Shown here: one piece after another, positions 7,332 through 14,488 of the stretch
Layout: each line of letters opens with the position of its first letter
Numbering within the stretch: position 1 is the stretch's first letter
Assembly: GCA_023387735.1 (NCBI GenBank)
Contig: JAEWHP010000006.1
Coordinates: forward strand, 1-64,000
Reading direction: 5' to 3'
DNA length: 64,000 nt
Origin: Pseudomonadota bacterium
Lineage (GTDB): Bacteria; Pseudomonadota; Alphaproteobacteria; Rhizobiales; Xanthobacteraceae
Made by a program: the position numbers and the translations under genes
The notes under the pieces: generated by a model
The model's database searches: none
What the model saw: only the letters and a program-made list of their open reading frames with translations
What the model was told of the DNA's origin: nothing

Positions 7332-7469
7332 ATGGCGGCAGACCACAGGTCAGTTTCGATGCCCAACATAAGTGTCACAGAGCGCCGGTTCTTGAACCTA
7401 GCCGCGATTTGCATATTGGCGCTCATCGTTGGCCTGATCGCCCTCACAATTGCCGAAATGAATTTCTAG
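7332..7469 (+). CDS. Single-helix membrane mini-protein
   Basis: A 45-codon frame (a second ATG at 7359 would give 36 residues) ends with a clean membrane helix: RFLNLAAICILALIVGLIAL followed by TIAEMNF. GGGG precedes the first ATG directly. The helix and basic N-side suggest an inner-membrane peptide with its N-terminus inside. No family assigned. Confidence 0.4.
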   Translation: MAADHRSVSMPNISVTERRFLNLAAICILALIVGLIALTIAEMNF

Positions 7470-7597
7470 TGCACATACATGGGCAGCCCCCTCGTTTTGC
7501 CGGCGGACAAGCACATGCGCTGCATAGATTTCAGCGACCTCGGCTGCGTGGTGGACCATGCCGGACCCCCCTCCCAACCACGAGCCGCAGTAGCTCG

Positions 7598-7801
7598 GGC
7601 CTGTGTCGCGGCCCGAGGCCGGCGGAAATCGCGGTCTTAACCGATGCCTACGAGGCTACTCTCAAGAGGCTTAGGCTGGTGGATCGCAGCGATCCGATAA
7701 CAGATCTCATTGCAAAGAAGATCATCGAAGTCGGGCGGCGTGGGGTCCGCGATCCCGAGCAAATATCTGCACTCGCCTCTAAGGAGCTAGGGGCGGACTA
7801 G
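7598..7801 (+). pseudogene. Conserved small rhizobial ORF lacking a start
   Basis: The frame ending at 7801 reads EIAVLTDAYEATLKRLRLVD, then DPITDLIAKKIIEVGRRGVR and ISALASKELG. This is strongly protein-like and I recognise it as a small hypothetical family of rhizobia. Upstream of EIAVL the frame has no plausible ATG or GTG and turns into low-quality sequence, so the N-terminus is lost or out of frame. Function unknown. Confidence 0.45.
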
Positions 7802-7936
7802 CGATCGATGTGCACCGCCGTGGCAAATAAGGTGCCCGAGGCACGACGCTTCCGGACGACATACCCCGAGCACCACCACCTCGGTCACCCGCCGAATCGC
7901 TAGCGCAGGCTGATTTCGATTCATGGCAAAATCGCG

Positions 7937-8163
7937 ATGATGCGCGAACAGAAAGTCACCCTCGGCGAAATGCGATCAGACAACGGCCCTCGCCGGCTGA
8001 TCGTCTACTGCAGCGACTTCAAATGCTCTCACTCCGTCGTCGTGGATGCCGCTCCCTGGGGTGACAACGTCCGCCTGTCGGATCTTGAGCCCCGGTTCAC
8101 TTGCAAGGCCTGCGCGGCGCCGATGTTCGGCCCCTGTTCGAGAAAGCGGCGATGGGCACCTGA
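7937..8163 (+). pseudogene. Frameshifted small zinc-ribbon protein
   Basis: From ATG 7937 the frame reads REQKVTLGEMRS, LIVYCSDFKCSHS and LEPRFTCKACAAP, giving two Cys pairs of a zinc ribbon. Right after CKAC a one-base change would let the natural tail GADVRPLFEKAAMGT be read in the next frame, stopping at 8163. In the actual frame the protein runs on to 8218 with a basic tail. A single indel near 8112 is the simplest reading. The family is a rhizobial hypothetical. Confidence 0.5.
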
Positions 8164-8448
8164 GCCGTCATCACCAAAACAGAGCGACCACCACCAGCGC
8201 GGAGGTAAGCGTGCTTAGAGTGACGGCGATAATAATAGCTGCACGATCGTTCACGTAATCCGAATAATGGAACTTCGGATCTTATCAATAGCCATTAGGG
8301 GCAATTGCCACCACTCACATCGCAAAAAGTAGAATGCTTAGACCACCAGCCGTTAGGGCGAGGGTGGCCGCGATCGATAGTGCAAAAAACCAATCCCGCT
8401 CCATGGAATAAAAGCTGCCTCTTGCTGGGGCCCGCTGCTTGATTTGTG

Positions 8449-8610
8449 TCAATCGGAAGACGAAAAGGCGGACCTGTCGGTTGCGTTTGCCAGCGCCTCA
8501 GCTTTACGCGCCTTCCGCAGAAGCTGCTCTTGTTCGGGACTTGCCGCAACGAGCTTGGCCGCCGCGCGTGCTTCCTGTGCAAAGTTGAGAAGCCGCTCTT
8601 CGAACGAGGC
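8449..8610 (-). pseudogene. Small helical rhizobial ORF lacking a start
   Basis: Read leftward: SFEERLLNFAQEARAAAKLV, then SPEQEQLLRKARKAEALANAT, stop at 8449. The amphipathic helix repeats and the KARKAE ending look like a conserved small rhizobial protein. The frame is preceded by an in-frame stop and no ATG or GTG, so the start is missing. Confidence 0.4.
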
Positions 8611-9055
8611 CGCCGGCGCGTGCGATTACGCGATATCACCATGGCAGTACACTCCACCCACTGCCTGCCCACGACGCGGTAATCCCGGAACCCGAGCGAA
8701 GTTCCAAGCGCGTCTAGGAACGGTGGAACGGCCCGACGCGTTTAATCCGAGCGCCGGAGCCGTCTCTCCCGGCGCATTGGAATGGCGGCCTTGGCCTTTC
8801 GCAGTGGCGATCGCATCCGCGTCATCAAGCATAAAGCTGTTCCCGGTTGCGGCATGTTCGAACTCCGCTTCGACGATCGACCCGGCGTCTAATTCTATTG
8901 GGACACTTTCCATCTCGCCGCCTCAGGCCGGAAACGTTCGAACGCTCGGTTGCCTGTAAAAGGCCAAGGCGCTGGCGAGGGACGCGCGAGGAACTGAAGG
9001 CGACCGAACGTGACATGCAGGCGCCCAACTTATTTTGCGGAGAATAGGAACGGCT
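8611..9055. other. No secure gene; one weak minus-strand frame
   Basis: A minus-strand frame at 8626-8913 begins MESVPIELDAGSIVEAEFEH and could encode 95 residues. The first 45 residues look protein-like but the rest is Arg/Gly/Pro-rich and unconvincing. It ends immediately before, and in the same frame as, the start-less helical ORF. I see no other feature here. Confidence 0.25.
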
Positions 9056-9181
9056 TCAGCGGATCGGCTTTTCTTCAGCGTCAGGATTGGTCTCCTGGCC
9101 ATTGGAAGACGGCTCCAGCGTAGCCCCCGCCGTTGGAGCCGTTTTCACGCAAAGGGCCCGCCAGCGTGAACCGGCGGGCTC
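9056..9181 (-). pseudogene. Fragment related to the 54-residue membrane protein at 9.9 kb
   Basis: The minus-strand frame reads SRWRALCVKTAPTAGATLEPSS and ends NPDAEEKPIR. It shares TAPxAGATLEP with the small membrane protein at 9867-10031, so the two are diverged copies. No start codon precedes it and the membrane helix is missing. It overlaps the probable terminator of the cold-shock gene. Confidence 0.35.
9151..9180 (-). terminator. Terminator of the cold-shock gene
   Basis: On the minus strand GCCCGCC and GGCGGGC pair around a short loop and are followed by CCCTTT. The stem begins about 13 bases after the stop codon of the cold-shock gene, a standard intrinsic terminator position. Confidence 0.55.
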
Positions 9182-9191
9182 ACTGCGACCG

Positions 9192-9395
9192 TCAACCTAC
9201 CCTTAGGTTTTCGGCGGATTCCTTGCCACGGTTAGCCACGACTTCGTAGCTCACCTTCGCGCCCTCATTCAGGCTGCTCAGACCCGCCCTCTCGACGGCC
9301 GAGATATGGACGAACACGTCCTTTCCGCCAGTATCGGGTTGAATAAATCCATAGCCCTTCGTCGGGTTAAACCACTTCACTGTCCCTACTGCCAC
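9192..9395 (-). CDS. cspA: Cold-shock domain protein (CspA family)
   Basis: A 67-residue single cold-shock domain: VAVGTVKWFNPTKGYGFI contains RNP1 (KGYGFI) and DVFVHISAV is RNP2. It binds single-stranded RNA or DNA and melts mRNA structure. The start is GTG at 9395, chosen because homologues begin at this point and GGGAG lies 9 bases upstream. The longer ATG frame adds a non-homologous leader. A GC-rich terminator follows. Length and motifs are fully typical. Confidence 0.93.
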   Translation of the reverse strand: MAVGTVKWFNPTKGYGFIQPDTGGKDVFVHISAVERAGLSSLNEGAKVSYEVVANRGKESAENLRVG

Positions 9396-9518
9396 GCGCT
9401 TACGCTCCCTAGTACATTGTAGGTGGCTATCCAGAGCCAAGCACTTGCCAAACACAAGGGGAAAATCATCCAAAATGAGCCGCAGGCGTGAAAAGCCGCC
9501 CTTGTTAGCTGCCGGCGC

Positions 9519-9702
9519 CTACCGTTCTTCGTCCGGATGCACCCACTTGTAAGGCGTGATTTCGCGCGCGGCAGTCAGCTTGATCATGCGCACCGGGACG
9601 CGTGCGCAGTGAGACCTTTAGCTTCGAGGCCTCGACGGCCGTTGCCCCGGCGGTACGGCCGAGCTTTTTAGCGATGTCTTTGAGAGCGAGCTTGCCGGCC
9701 AT
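9519..9702 (-). pseudogene. Small basic rhizobial protein with a frameshift
   Basis: ATG 9702 opens MAGKLALKDIAKKLGRTAGATAVEASKLKVSLRTR. One base shift at about 9598 would continue as VPVRMIKLTAAREITPYKWVHPDEER and stop at 9519, giving a coherent protein of about 60 residues. In the unshifted frame a basic, low-complexity tail follows instead. A single-base deletion inside ACGCGTCCCG is the simplest explanation. Function unknown. Confidence 0.5.
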
Positions 9703-9866
9703 GCTTTTTACTTGGCGATATCTTCCTCTGTCCAGGGCGTCGATTGTCGGGCATAGGCGATACTCCCTACAAAAACGCCTTAAAACGCAACCTTGCCGAA
9801 AGTTCCCGATCGCAATCGCTCGAGGTTAAGAACGTGTAAGCGCAATGCACGTTGAGCACGTGCCAC

Positions 9867-10031
9867 CTACCCCGGTGGCGTCTCGACTACCCTGAACGGC
9901 TCCAGCGTGGCCCCCGCCGCTGGGGCCGTCTCATTTCCGGGGTCGCGTGGAGCGCAAACCACTAGGACCCGCCATGCGACTATCAGCGCATTCACAAGCA
10001 GCCACACTAGCAGCCAGCCCACTATCCGCAC
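9867..10031 (-). CDS. 54-residue single-helix membrane protein
   Basis: Starts at GTG 10031 with GAGGGG six bases upstream. Residues 3-26 (IVGWLLVWLLVNALIVAWRV) form a strong membrane helix, followed by a Pro/Ala-rich outer tail containing TAPAAGATLEP. The same tail motif occurs in the fragment at 9.06-9.18 kb. The palindromic DNA GGCTCCAGCG...CGCTGGGGCC at 9895-9930 is part of this coding tail. No family name is known to me. Confidence 0.45.
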   Translation of the reverse strand: MRIVGWLLVWLLVNALIVAWRVLVVCAPRDPGNETAPAAGATLEPFRVVETPPG

Positions 10032-10126
10032 ATAGCGCCCCTCTATGACGATTCAATTGTGCCCCTGTTCGCGGTGATTCTGCACGCGTTTGTTGTACGA
10101 GCCGAAGAGGTAAGAGTGCGGGCACT

Positions 10127-10161
10127 AAAAAGCCGCCGCTGGGTCGAGATCAGCGACGGCT
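10127..10161 (-). terminator. Intrinsic terminator (leftward)
   Basis: On the minus strand AGCCGTCGCTG pairs with CAGCGGCGGCT and is followed by TTTTA. It directly overlaps the stop codon of the 41-residue gene at 10150-10275. An almost identical terminator stands at 11431-11462. Confidence 0.65.
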
Positions 10162-10275
10162 CGTTACGCTTTCTTCCCACGGGGTGTAACCGCGTTTATT
10201 CAGAAGGTATGCGCCGGCAATTAAAGAAGGCTTGGCGGTTTCGGCGAGCCCAACGGCGATAGGAACTCGGAACAT
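10150..10275 (-). CDS. 41-residue hypothetical protein ending in a terminator
   Basis: ATG 10275 opens MFRVPIAVGLAETAKPSLIA, continuing GAYLLNKRGYTPWEESVTSRR. The composition is protein-like, and the stop lies within an intrinsic terminator, which argues for a real transcript end. It is too short for a domain call. A weak GGGA lies upstream. Confidence 0.45.
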   Translation of the reverse strand: MFRVPIAVGLAETAKPSLIAGAYLLNKRGYTPWEESVTSRR

Positions 10276-10317
10276 TTGGCAAGTTTTTCCCGCCCGTTCA
10301 CCCGCTTGAGGCTGAGA

Positions 10318-10587
10318 ATGACCGCCCTGTCATCAATGGAATACCCGCACTGGCTGATGATAGCCGGCGCTCTCTTGCTGACGATGGGCCTTGTAGGGTC
10401 TGCGTTGCAGCAACGAAGCACTGAGGCCGAACCTCAGGCTAACGCAAACAGCGACCATGAGGCGGCCATTGAACCTGAGACTCGCCTTACCCCAGAGGAG
10501 GTTTACCATCGCACGGCGAAAGAGAAGCGAAGGGCTCGCTGGGCTGAAAGTTCAGGAGAACCGGTGGATGCGGAGTCGAAAGCCTAG
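10318..10587 (+). CDS. Small membrane-anchored protein, hypothetical
   Basis: An 89-residue product from ATG 10318, with GAGG 8 bases upstream. Residues 9-27 (HWLMIAGALLLTMGLVGSAL) form one membrane helix; the rest is acidic then basic (TRLTPEEVYHRTAKEKRRAR). A start six codons downstream (MEYPHW) is possible. The PilZ gene follows 53 bases after its stop, and the two may share a transcript. No family is recognised. Confidence 0.5.
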   Translation: MTALSSMEYPHWLMIAGALLLTMGLVGSALQQRSTEAEPQANANSDHEAAIEPETRLTPEEVYHRTAKEKRRARWAESSGEPVDAESKA

Positions 10588-10640
10588 GTCTCTATCTTCA
10601 TCACTTCGTACTGGTGACTGCTCATGGCGGAGGTCATGCA

Positions 10641-10880
10641 GTGGACGAGAACAGAACAGCCCCACGTCGCCGGATGCTAAAGTCGGGAAAGATCTCGTTT
10701 GGAGGTGGTGCGATTGATTGCACCGTCCGAAACTTTTCCGAGACCGGTGCAGCGCTAGACGTAACTTCGCCTGTCGGCATACCCGACCATTTCACGCTAC
10801 TTATCGAATCCGAGCGCATCCACGTCCCTTGCCAGGTTGTCTGGCGGAAGCACTCCCGGATCGGGGTCGTTTTCCGTTAA
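10641..10880 (+). CDS. PilZ-domain protein
   Basis: A 79-residue single PilZ domain: RTAPRRRMLKSGKISFGGG holds the N-terminal Arg cluster (RxxxR type) and VRNFSETGAALDV is the (D/N)xSxxG-type motif, followed by IHVPCQVVWRKHSRIGVVF. PilZ domains can bind cyclic di-GMP and alter motility or surface behaviour. The start is GTG 10641 because GGAGG lies 7 bases upstream and homologues begin with a similar leader; the ATG at 10614 adds a Gly/His stretch. Small stand-alone PilZ proteins are numerous in Bradyrhizobium relatives. Confidence 0.85.
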   Translation: MDENRTAPRRRMLKSGKISFGGGAIDCTVRNFSETGAALDVTSPVGIPDHFTLLIESERIHVPCQVVWRKHSRIGVVFR

Positions 10881-10949
10881 GAATTAGGTATCTGGCTTTG
10901 AGAAAGCCGCGCATGTCCCCAGCGGAGCTTTCGCAGTTGCAAACGAAAA

Positions 10950-10968
10950 GCCCGGCAACCGGCCGGGC
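10950..10968 (-). terminator. GC hairpin after the PilZ gene
   Basis: GCCCGGC and GCCGGGC form a 7-bp stem around AACCG. AAAA precedes it on the plus strand, so the T-run lies on the minus-strand side. The hairpin sits 70 bases after the PilZ stop and may end leftward or readthrough transcripts. Confidence 0.4.
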
Positions 10969-11163
10969 GATCGAGAAGTAATCCTTGGTGATACAAACAG
11001 GGATATTCAAACGCTGAAAACACCTGACGTCTGTAATGTAGGTTACCTATCTCGGGAAAAAGTGGCACTGAATAGGAACAGCTAGCGTTCGGGTCAATTA
11101 AAAGCCCTGTGTATCGCCCTTTAAACCCTGGGCTCCGGTCGTTTCTCTAGCCTGCTCCAGTCC

Positions 11164-11403
11164 ATGGTCCGTTACTATTTCGATCTCCAAGATGATGATA
11201 CCCTCATTGTAGATGATGAAGGGACGGAATTGCTCGACATTGCAGAAGCCCAAATAGAAGCTGCTGAGACCTTGGCCAACATGGCGGGCGACCTGTCCAT
11301 GAGAGTGCCGAATCCTTCAGGACACGCTATGTCCATTGCGGTTCGGGACGAGGACGGTCCGATGTTTTCAATCAGTTTTACTTTTTCGCGGCGCACACAA
11401 TGA
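11164..11403 (+). CDS. DUF6894-family small protein
   Basis: A 79-residue protein with the layout of the DUF6894 family: VRYYFDLQDDDTLIVDDEGTEL at the start, a central helix AEAQIEAAETLANMAGDL, then SIAVRDEDGPMFSISFTF. The family is widespread in rhizobia, has no known function and contains no catalytic residues I can identify. No signal peptide. It is monocistronic, with a leftward terminator downstream that belongs to the opposite strand. Confidence 0.7.
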   Translation: MVRYYFDLQDDDTLIVDDEGTELLDIAEAQIEAAETLANMAGDLSMRVPNPSGHAMSIAVRDEDGPMFSISFTFSRRTQ

Positions 11404-11430
11404 GACCGGCAGACTGGGGGACGAACGAAA

Positions 11431-11462
11431 AAAAAGCCGCCGCGGTTGAATCAGCGACGGCT
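11431..11462 (-). terminator. Intrinsic terminator (leftward)
   Basis: AGCCGTCGC and GCGGCGGCT pair on the minus strand and are followed by an eight-T run. It ends the small minus-strand transcript that includes the 30-residue gene at 11512-11604. Sequence and shape copy the terminator at 10127-10161. Confidence 0.75.
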
Positions 11463-11511
11463 CTTAACGCGCCCAGGAAATCGCGGGGCTCAATCCGCGA
11501 TTGATTTGATT

Positions 11512-11604
11512 TTAGCCGTGGAAGGTTAAGAAAAGCTTGGCCGGCCACCACCAGCTCGCGAACCGCAGGCGGTAGAAGGCGATCACGGCGCGGATTAAAC
11601 GCAT
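11512..11604 (-). CDS. 30-residue basic/aromatic peptide
   Basis: ATG 11604 is preceded by GGAGG at 7 bases and overlaps the stop region of the upstream frame. The product MRLIRAVIAFYRLRFASWWW... has a basic, aromatic amphipathic N-terminus and ends LFLTFHG. An eight-T terminator follows within 50 bases. The strong ribosome site and terminator support translation. The function is unknown; a membrane-active peptide would fit the composition. Confidence 0.45.
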   Translation of the reverse strand: MRLIRAVIAFYRLRFASWWWPAKLFLTFHG

Positions 11605-11783
11605 TCGCGGCCTCCGACGACCTTGAGGACTATCCCCGACGGCAGGTTCAGCTTGCTGCGTAACTTCTCTACCCGCTTGTCCAGGTCGAAGGCGGCAAAG
11701 CAAGCCATTTTGCCGGTGTGCCGGGGCATCGGTATCGGCACCAGCATGCTTTCTTGAGCGTTCAGCAGAACCATCACCATCAT
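11595..11783 (-). CDS. Hypothetical small protein
   Basis: A frame of up to 62 residues: MVLLNAQESMLVPIPMPRHT, then FAAFDLDKRVEKLRSKLNLP and GIVLKVVGGRECV. The helical second half looks coding. The frame is open upstream without a better start, so the N-terminus is uncertain. It overlaps the 30-residue gene by 10 bases, suggesting translational coupling. Confidence 0.35.
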   Translation of the reverse strand: MMVMVLLNAQESMLVPIPMPRHTGKMACFAAFDLDKRVEKLRSKLNLPSGIVLKVVGGRECV

Positions 11784-11852
11784 TTTTGCGATCTGGTGAA
11801 GGGAATTCTGGATTTTCGTCGATAGCCGGTATCTCCAGCACCACGATCATTG

Positions 11853-12014
11853 TCAACCGCGCACTATATCGCTTGGCTCGGCTTCCGAGGGGTCAGCGGC
11901 CCTTGATCCCGCTCGGTTCTTCATCGTCAGCGAGACCGCAGTCGGATTCTGAAACTGCACCGATTTAATGAACCGCTCCAGCGCCTCACGGTTGGCGTTC
12001 AAAAGATCGATCAT
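11853..12014 (-). CDS. Hypothetical small protein
   Basis: 53 residues from ATG 12014: MIDLLNANREALERFIKSVQ, then FQNPTAVSLTMKNRAG. The first half is a plausible amphipathic helix. Its start overlaps the stop of the preceding frame (TGATG), the mark of an operon, or of a frameshift between two parts of one older gene. No family is recognised. Confidence 0.35.
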   Translation of the reverse strand: MIDLLNANREALERFIKSVQFQNPTAVSLTMKNRAGSRAADPSEAEPSDIVRG

Positions 12015-12148
12015 CAATAGCGGATGGGTGGCCAACCTTTTCGGCGGCGTAATTTGCACAGATTTCGTAGGCGGAAGTGGCGCGCCTTCTCGCTGAGAAG
12101 CAGCAGGGGGCCAGCCGGGCCAAAAACGACATACTTTTCTTCACCCAT
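12014..12148 (-). CDS. Hypothetical small protein
   Basis: 44 residues from ATG 12148: MGEEKYVVFGPAGPLLLLSE, then a very basic C-terminus (LCKLRRRKGW). It may be the N-terminal part of a longer protein continued in the frame of 11853-12014, which reads PPKRLATHPLL before its ATG. Evidence for expression is only the overlap with the next gene. Confidence 0.35.
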   Translation of the reverse strand: MGEEKYVVFGPAGPLLLLSEKARHFRLRNLCKLRRRKGWPPIRY

Positions 12149-12168
12149 CATCGTTTGACCGCGATGGC

Positions 12169-12324
12169 TTATTTGATACTAGTGCAGTTGCTCCAGCCGG
12201 GATAGTCGTCACCTTGAAGGCAGAATGGGTACTGCGTGGAAGCTTGAGAATAGGCATTTACCGAATAGATGCTTCCAGCAATAAGTGACAGGGCCACAAT
12301 TATGATCGCTTTGCCTTTTAACAT
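12169..12324 (-). CDS. DUF3551-like small secreted protein, short form
   Basis: 51 residues from ATG 12324. Residues 1-24 (MLKGKAIIIVALSLIAGSIY) are a signal peptide. The mature part begins with the DUF3551-like pattern QYPFCLQGDDYPGWSNC. Typical family members continue for another 35-40 residues with more Cys; here the frame stops six residues later (TSIK), so it is probably truncated. Expected in the periplasm or outside, with unknown role. Confidence 0.5.
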   Translation of the reverse strand: MLKGKAIIIVALSLIAGSIYSVNAYSQASTQYPFCLQGDDYPGWSNCTSIK

Positions 12325-12416
12325 CCGTGTTTCCTCAAGCTAGGCTGCACCAACGATTGCCAGAGCGCGAGTTGCCGTTGGTGCTAGTTATTGAAATACT
12401 CGGCGGCATAGGATGG

Positions 12417-12542
12417 CTAGCCGGCCATATTTATGGGATCTCCCACCAGCACTGCTTCTACCTGCTTCTTGTAGATGCGCATGCCTAACGCTACCAAGCG
12501 ACAGGCGTTTCTTAAGAAGAATGGGTCCGCATGCTTCAACAT
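12417..12542 (-). CDS. 41-residue hypothetical protein
   Basis: ATG 12542 opens MLKHADPFFLRNACRLVALGMRIY; the C-terminus is KKQVEAVLVGDPINMAG. It overlaps the end of the 94-residue gene upstream by 7 bases. The composition is protein-like but nothing else supports it. Confidence 0.3.
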   Translation of the reverse strand: MLKHADPFFLRNACRLVALGMRIYKKQVEAVLVGDPINMAG

Positions 12543-12820
12543 CCTGTCTTGTCATCAAGCCCACATGAATCGTCCGCTGAGCGAGCCCCGATCCATGGGT
12601 GAATGGAGTCTGACGTAATTGTTCGGCGCGGCAGAATTGGATTAAGTGTGCCCGCACTTACGATCAGCCCCTCCTGATGCTTTTTACACGCAAACCTTCT
12701 CGCTTCGTCTTCAGTGAGAAACGTCCTGCTCTGTCGCGGCACGTGTCTTGCGGTTGATCTCAACTTCGACTTCGGCGTTTCAACCGATACGTACCATGTC
12801 TTGCTAGATTTAAATGTCAT
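12536..12820 (-). CDS. Conserved small rhizobial protein (basic, beta-rich)
   Basis: 94 residues from ATG 12820: KTWYVSVETPKSKLRSTARH, VPRQSRTFLTEDEARRFACKK, then GLIVSAGTLNPILPRRTI. The pattern (WYV-strand, ARHVPRQ, T-rich strand, EAxxFA helix, LPRRTI) matches a small family I know from rhizobial genomes as hypothetical. It has no signal peptide and is probably cytosolic. The last 27 residues look divergent. It starts the minus-strand run of small genes. Confidence 0.55.
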   Translation of the reverse strand: MTFKSSKTWYVSVETPKSKLRSTARHVPRQSRTFLTEDEARRFACKKHQEGLIVSAGTLNPILPRRTITSDSIHPWIGARSADDSCGLDDKTGC

Positions 12821-12860
12821 CGAAGAAGTCACCCGTAAGCCATTCAGGCCAAAAAGCCGC

Positions 12861-13337
12861 CTAGCGCTCGGCACGGAGCTGCAGGTGGGAGAGCCCGACC
12901 GTCACGTTCATTGCGATTGATCCTTCAACGGACAACGGCTGCAAGGCAAAGCTCCTTCCAGAGCCGCCGATCAATACGTTGACGCCTGCTCCAAGACCCA
13001 TGCCAATCTCCCCTGTGGCGCCGAGATATTCGCCAGTCAGGGCACCAGGGGGAGGACCCGCTGTGGGTGCGAGCACGGCCCAGCCGAGTACCCCGCCTGC
13101 CGAAATGCCAATGTCGATACCTACAGTATTCAGCGCGCCCTCATATAGCTGCACCGGAAAAGGTGGATTTTGAGCGAAGCGACACTCCATGGACTGATGA
13201 CCGAAGATGACAAAGCCAATACTTGGGTTAAGCTTGCAAGTCAGCATTCCTACTTGCGTCCATGTCTTAGGTGCCTGTGCCGCCGCCGACTGGGCGCCAG
13301 CTAAGAGAGCCGCTGTGAGCAGCAAGGATCGAAGCAT
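12861..13337 (-). CDS. DUF992-family exported protein
   Basis: 158 residues from ATG 13337 (GGAG 7 bases upstream). Residues 1-20 are a signal peptide ending AAAQA. The mature protein has the DUF992 pattern VGMLTCKLNPSIGFVIFGHQ...MECRF, a conserved Cys pair probably joined by a disulfide, and several glycine-rich strands. DUF992 proteins are periplasmic beta-rich proteins of unknown function in Hyphomicrobiales. It is the last gene of the minus-strand sulfatase block, 54 bases after the HAD gene. Confidence 0.8.
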   Translation of the reverse strand: MLRSLLLTAALLAGAQSAAAQAPKTWTQVGMLTCKLNPSIGFVIFGHQSMECRFAQNPPFPVQLYEGALNTVGIDIGISAGGVLGWAVLAPTAGPPPGALTGEYLGATGEIGMGLGAGVNVLIGGSGRSFALQPLSVEGSIAMNVTVGLSHLQLRAER

Positions 13338-13391
13338 TTCTGTTCTCCGTTGAGTCGCGCGGGAATTCGTGGGGCTGAGCCGCACGCATTT

Positions 13392-14429
13392 CTAATCGAA
13401 GGCAAAAATCCGCTTCCAGTCCTTCTTCATATCGACCACGGTCCACCTGTTCACTGCCGCTGCATCCAGCGCCACGTCGAGCTTGCCAAAATGCGAATGC
13501 CGGTCGTAGGCATATTCGCGCTCCGCATCGGTGTGGTGGACGATCAGGCCGAACCGAGGACCACTCGCGCCGAGCGTGGTCCATTGCAGCATTTCGAGAT
13601 CGCCGTCGGAGTTGCCGAATGCGGCGATGGGACGCCGGCCGATATGCTCGTTGATGCCGATCGGCTTTCCCGTCTTGTCGTCGACAAAGTTGACTTCGGG
13701 AAGCCGGAAGAGCGTCGGCGCGCCATCTTTCATCTCAAATCGAGTCTTGATCGACGATCCGACGACCTGCTCTGGCGGAATTCCATAAATCCGCTCGGTC
13801 CATGGCCGCATGAACTCGATGCCGCCGCCCGACACGATGAATGTCTTGAAGCCGTTGGCGCGTAGATGGAACAGTAGTTCCAGCATCGGCTGATAGACCA
13901 GTTCGGTATAGGGCCGTTTGAAGCGGTGATCCCGCGCGGTAGCTAGCCAATCCGAGGTTATCTTCTCGAATTCGGCCGTAGTCATGCCGGCATGAGTCAC
14001 GGCGATGATTTCCACCAGCCCTTTTTCCCCGGAAGCCGCCAGCGCTTTCATATCGCCATCCAGCACCGCAGCGAATGGCTGCTTGGTCCTCCATTCCGGG
14101 TGCATCGGTGCCATGACCTTCACTCGATCGAGCGCAAAAGCCAATTGGATATACATCGGCTGCTCGACCCAGAGCGTGCCATCATTGTCGAAGGTGGCGA
14201 TTCGTTGATCGACCGGTACGAAGTACGGCCCGCCTAGTCTTGTGACGCGCGCGACAAAGTCGAGGATCGAAGCTTTGGTGCTCCCCTCGTTCCAGGATGG
14301 CAGCGGATCGGTTGCCTGTGCGATCACGGAGGTGGAGTGGAGCGAGGCAGAGAGCAGCGGGAGCATCGCCAGAGACGAAAGGAGGACGCGTCGATCAAGA
14401 ATCGGAAAGCGTACAATCTGTTTCATCAT
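13392..14429 (-). CDS. HAD-superfamily phosphatase-like protein, exported
   Basis: 345 residues from ATG 14429 (GAGG 4 bases before). A signal region at residues 12-36 begins with RR (LDRRVLLSSLAML) and may be Tat-type. HAD motif I is ATFDNDGTLW with Asp nucleophile and Asp+2; motif II is TFIVSGGG; motif IV is FGNSDGDLEML. The layout resembles the phosphoserine-phosphatase branch of HAD enzymes, so it probably removes phosphate from a small substrate in the periplasm. Its place next to two sulfatases suggests a joint role in scavenging sulfate and phosphate esters; that is inference. A longer upstream frame has no homology and is ignored. Confidence 0.8.
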   Translation of the reverse strand: MMKQIVRFPILDRRVLLSSLAMLPLLSASLHSTSVIAQATDPLPSWNEGSTKASILDFVARVTRLGGPYFVPVDQRIATFDNDGTLWVEQPMYIQLAFALDRVKVMAPMHPEWRTKQPFAAVLDGDMKALAASGEKGLVEIIAVTHAGMTTAEFEKITSDWLATARDHRFKRPYTELVYQPMLELLFHLRANGFKTFIVSGGGIEFMRPWTERIYGIPPEQVVGSSIKTRFEMKDGAPTLFRLPEVNFVDDKTGKPIGINEHIGRRPIAAFGNSDGDLEMLQWTTLGASGPRFGLIVHHTDAEREYAYDRHSHFGKLDVALDAAAVNRWTVVDMKKDWKRIFAFD

Positions 14430-14488
14430 CGTTCCTCGGAGGTTTGTGCCGGTACCACTTGCTCTGCACGCGGGGGCCCGATGCGTCC

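Noticed and set aside
9108..9145. Intrinsic terminator at GACGGCTCCAGCG...CGTTGGAGCCGTTTT
   Set aside because: It coincides with a protein-like tail shared with the 9.9 kb mini-gene, so I treat it first as coding sequence; terminator function remains possible.
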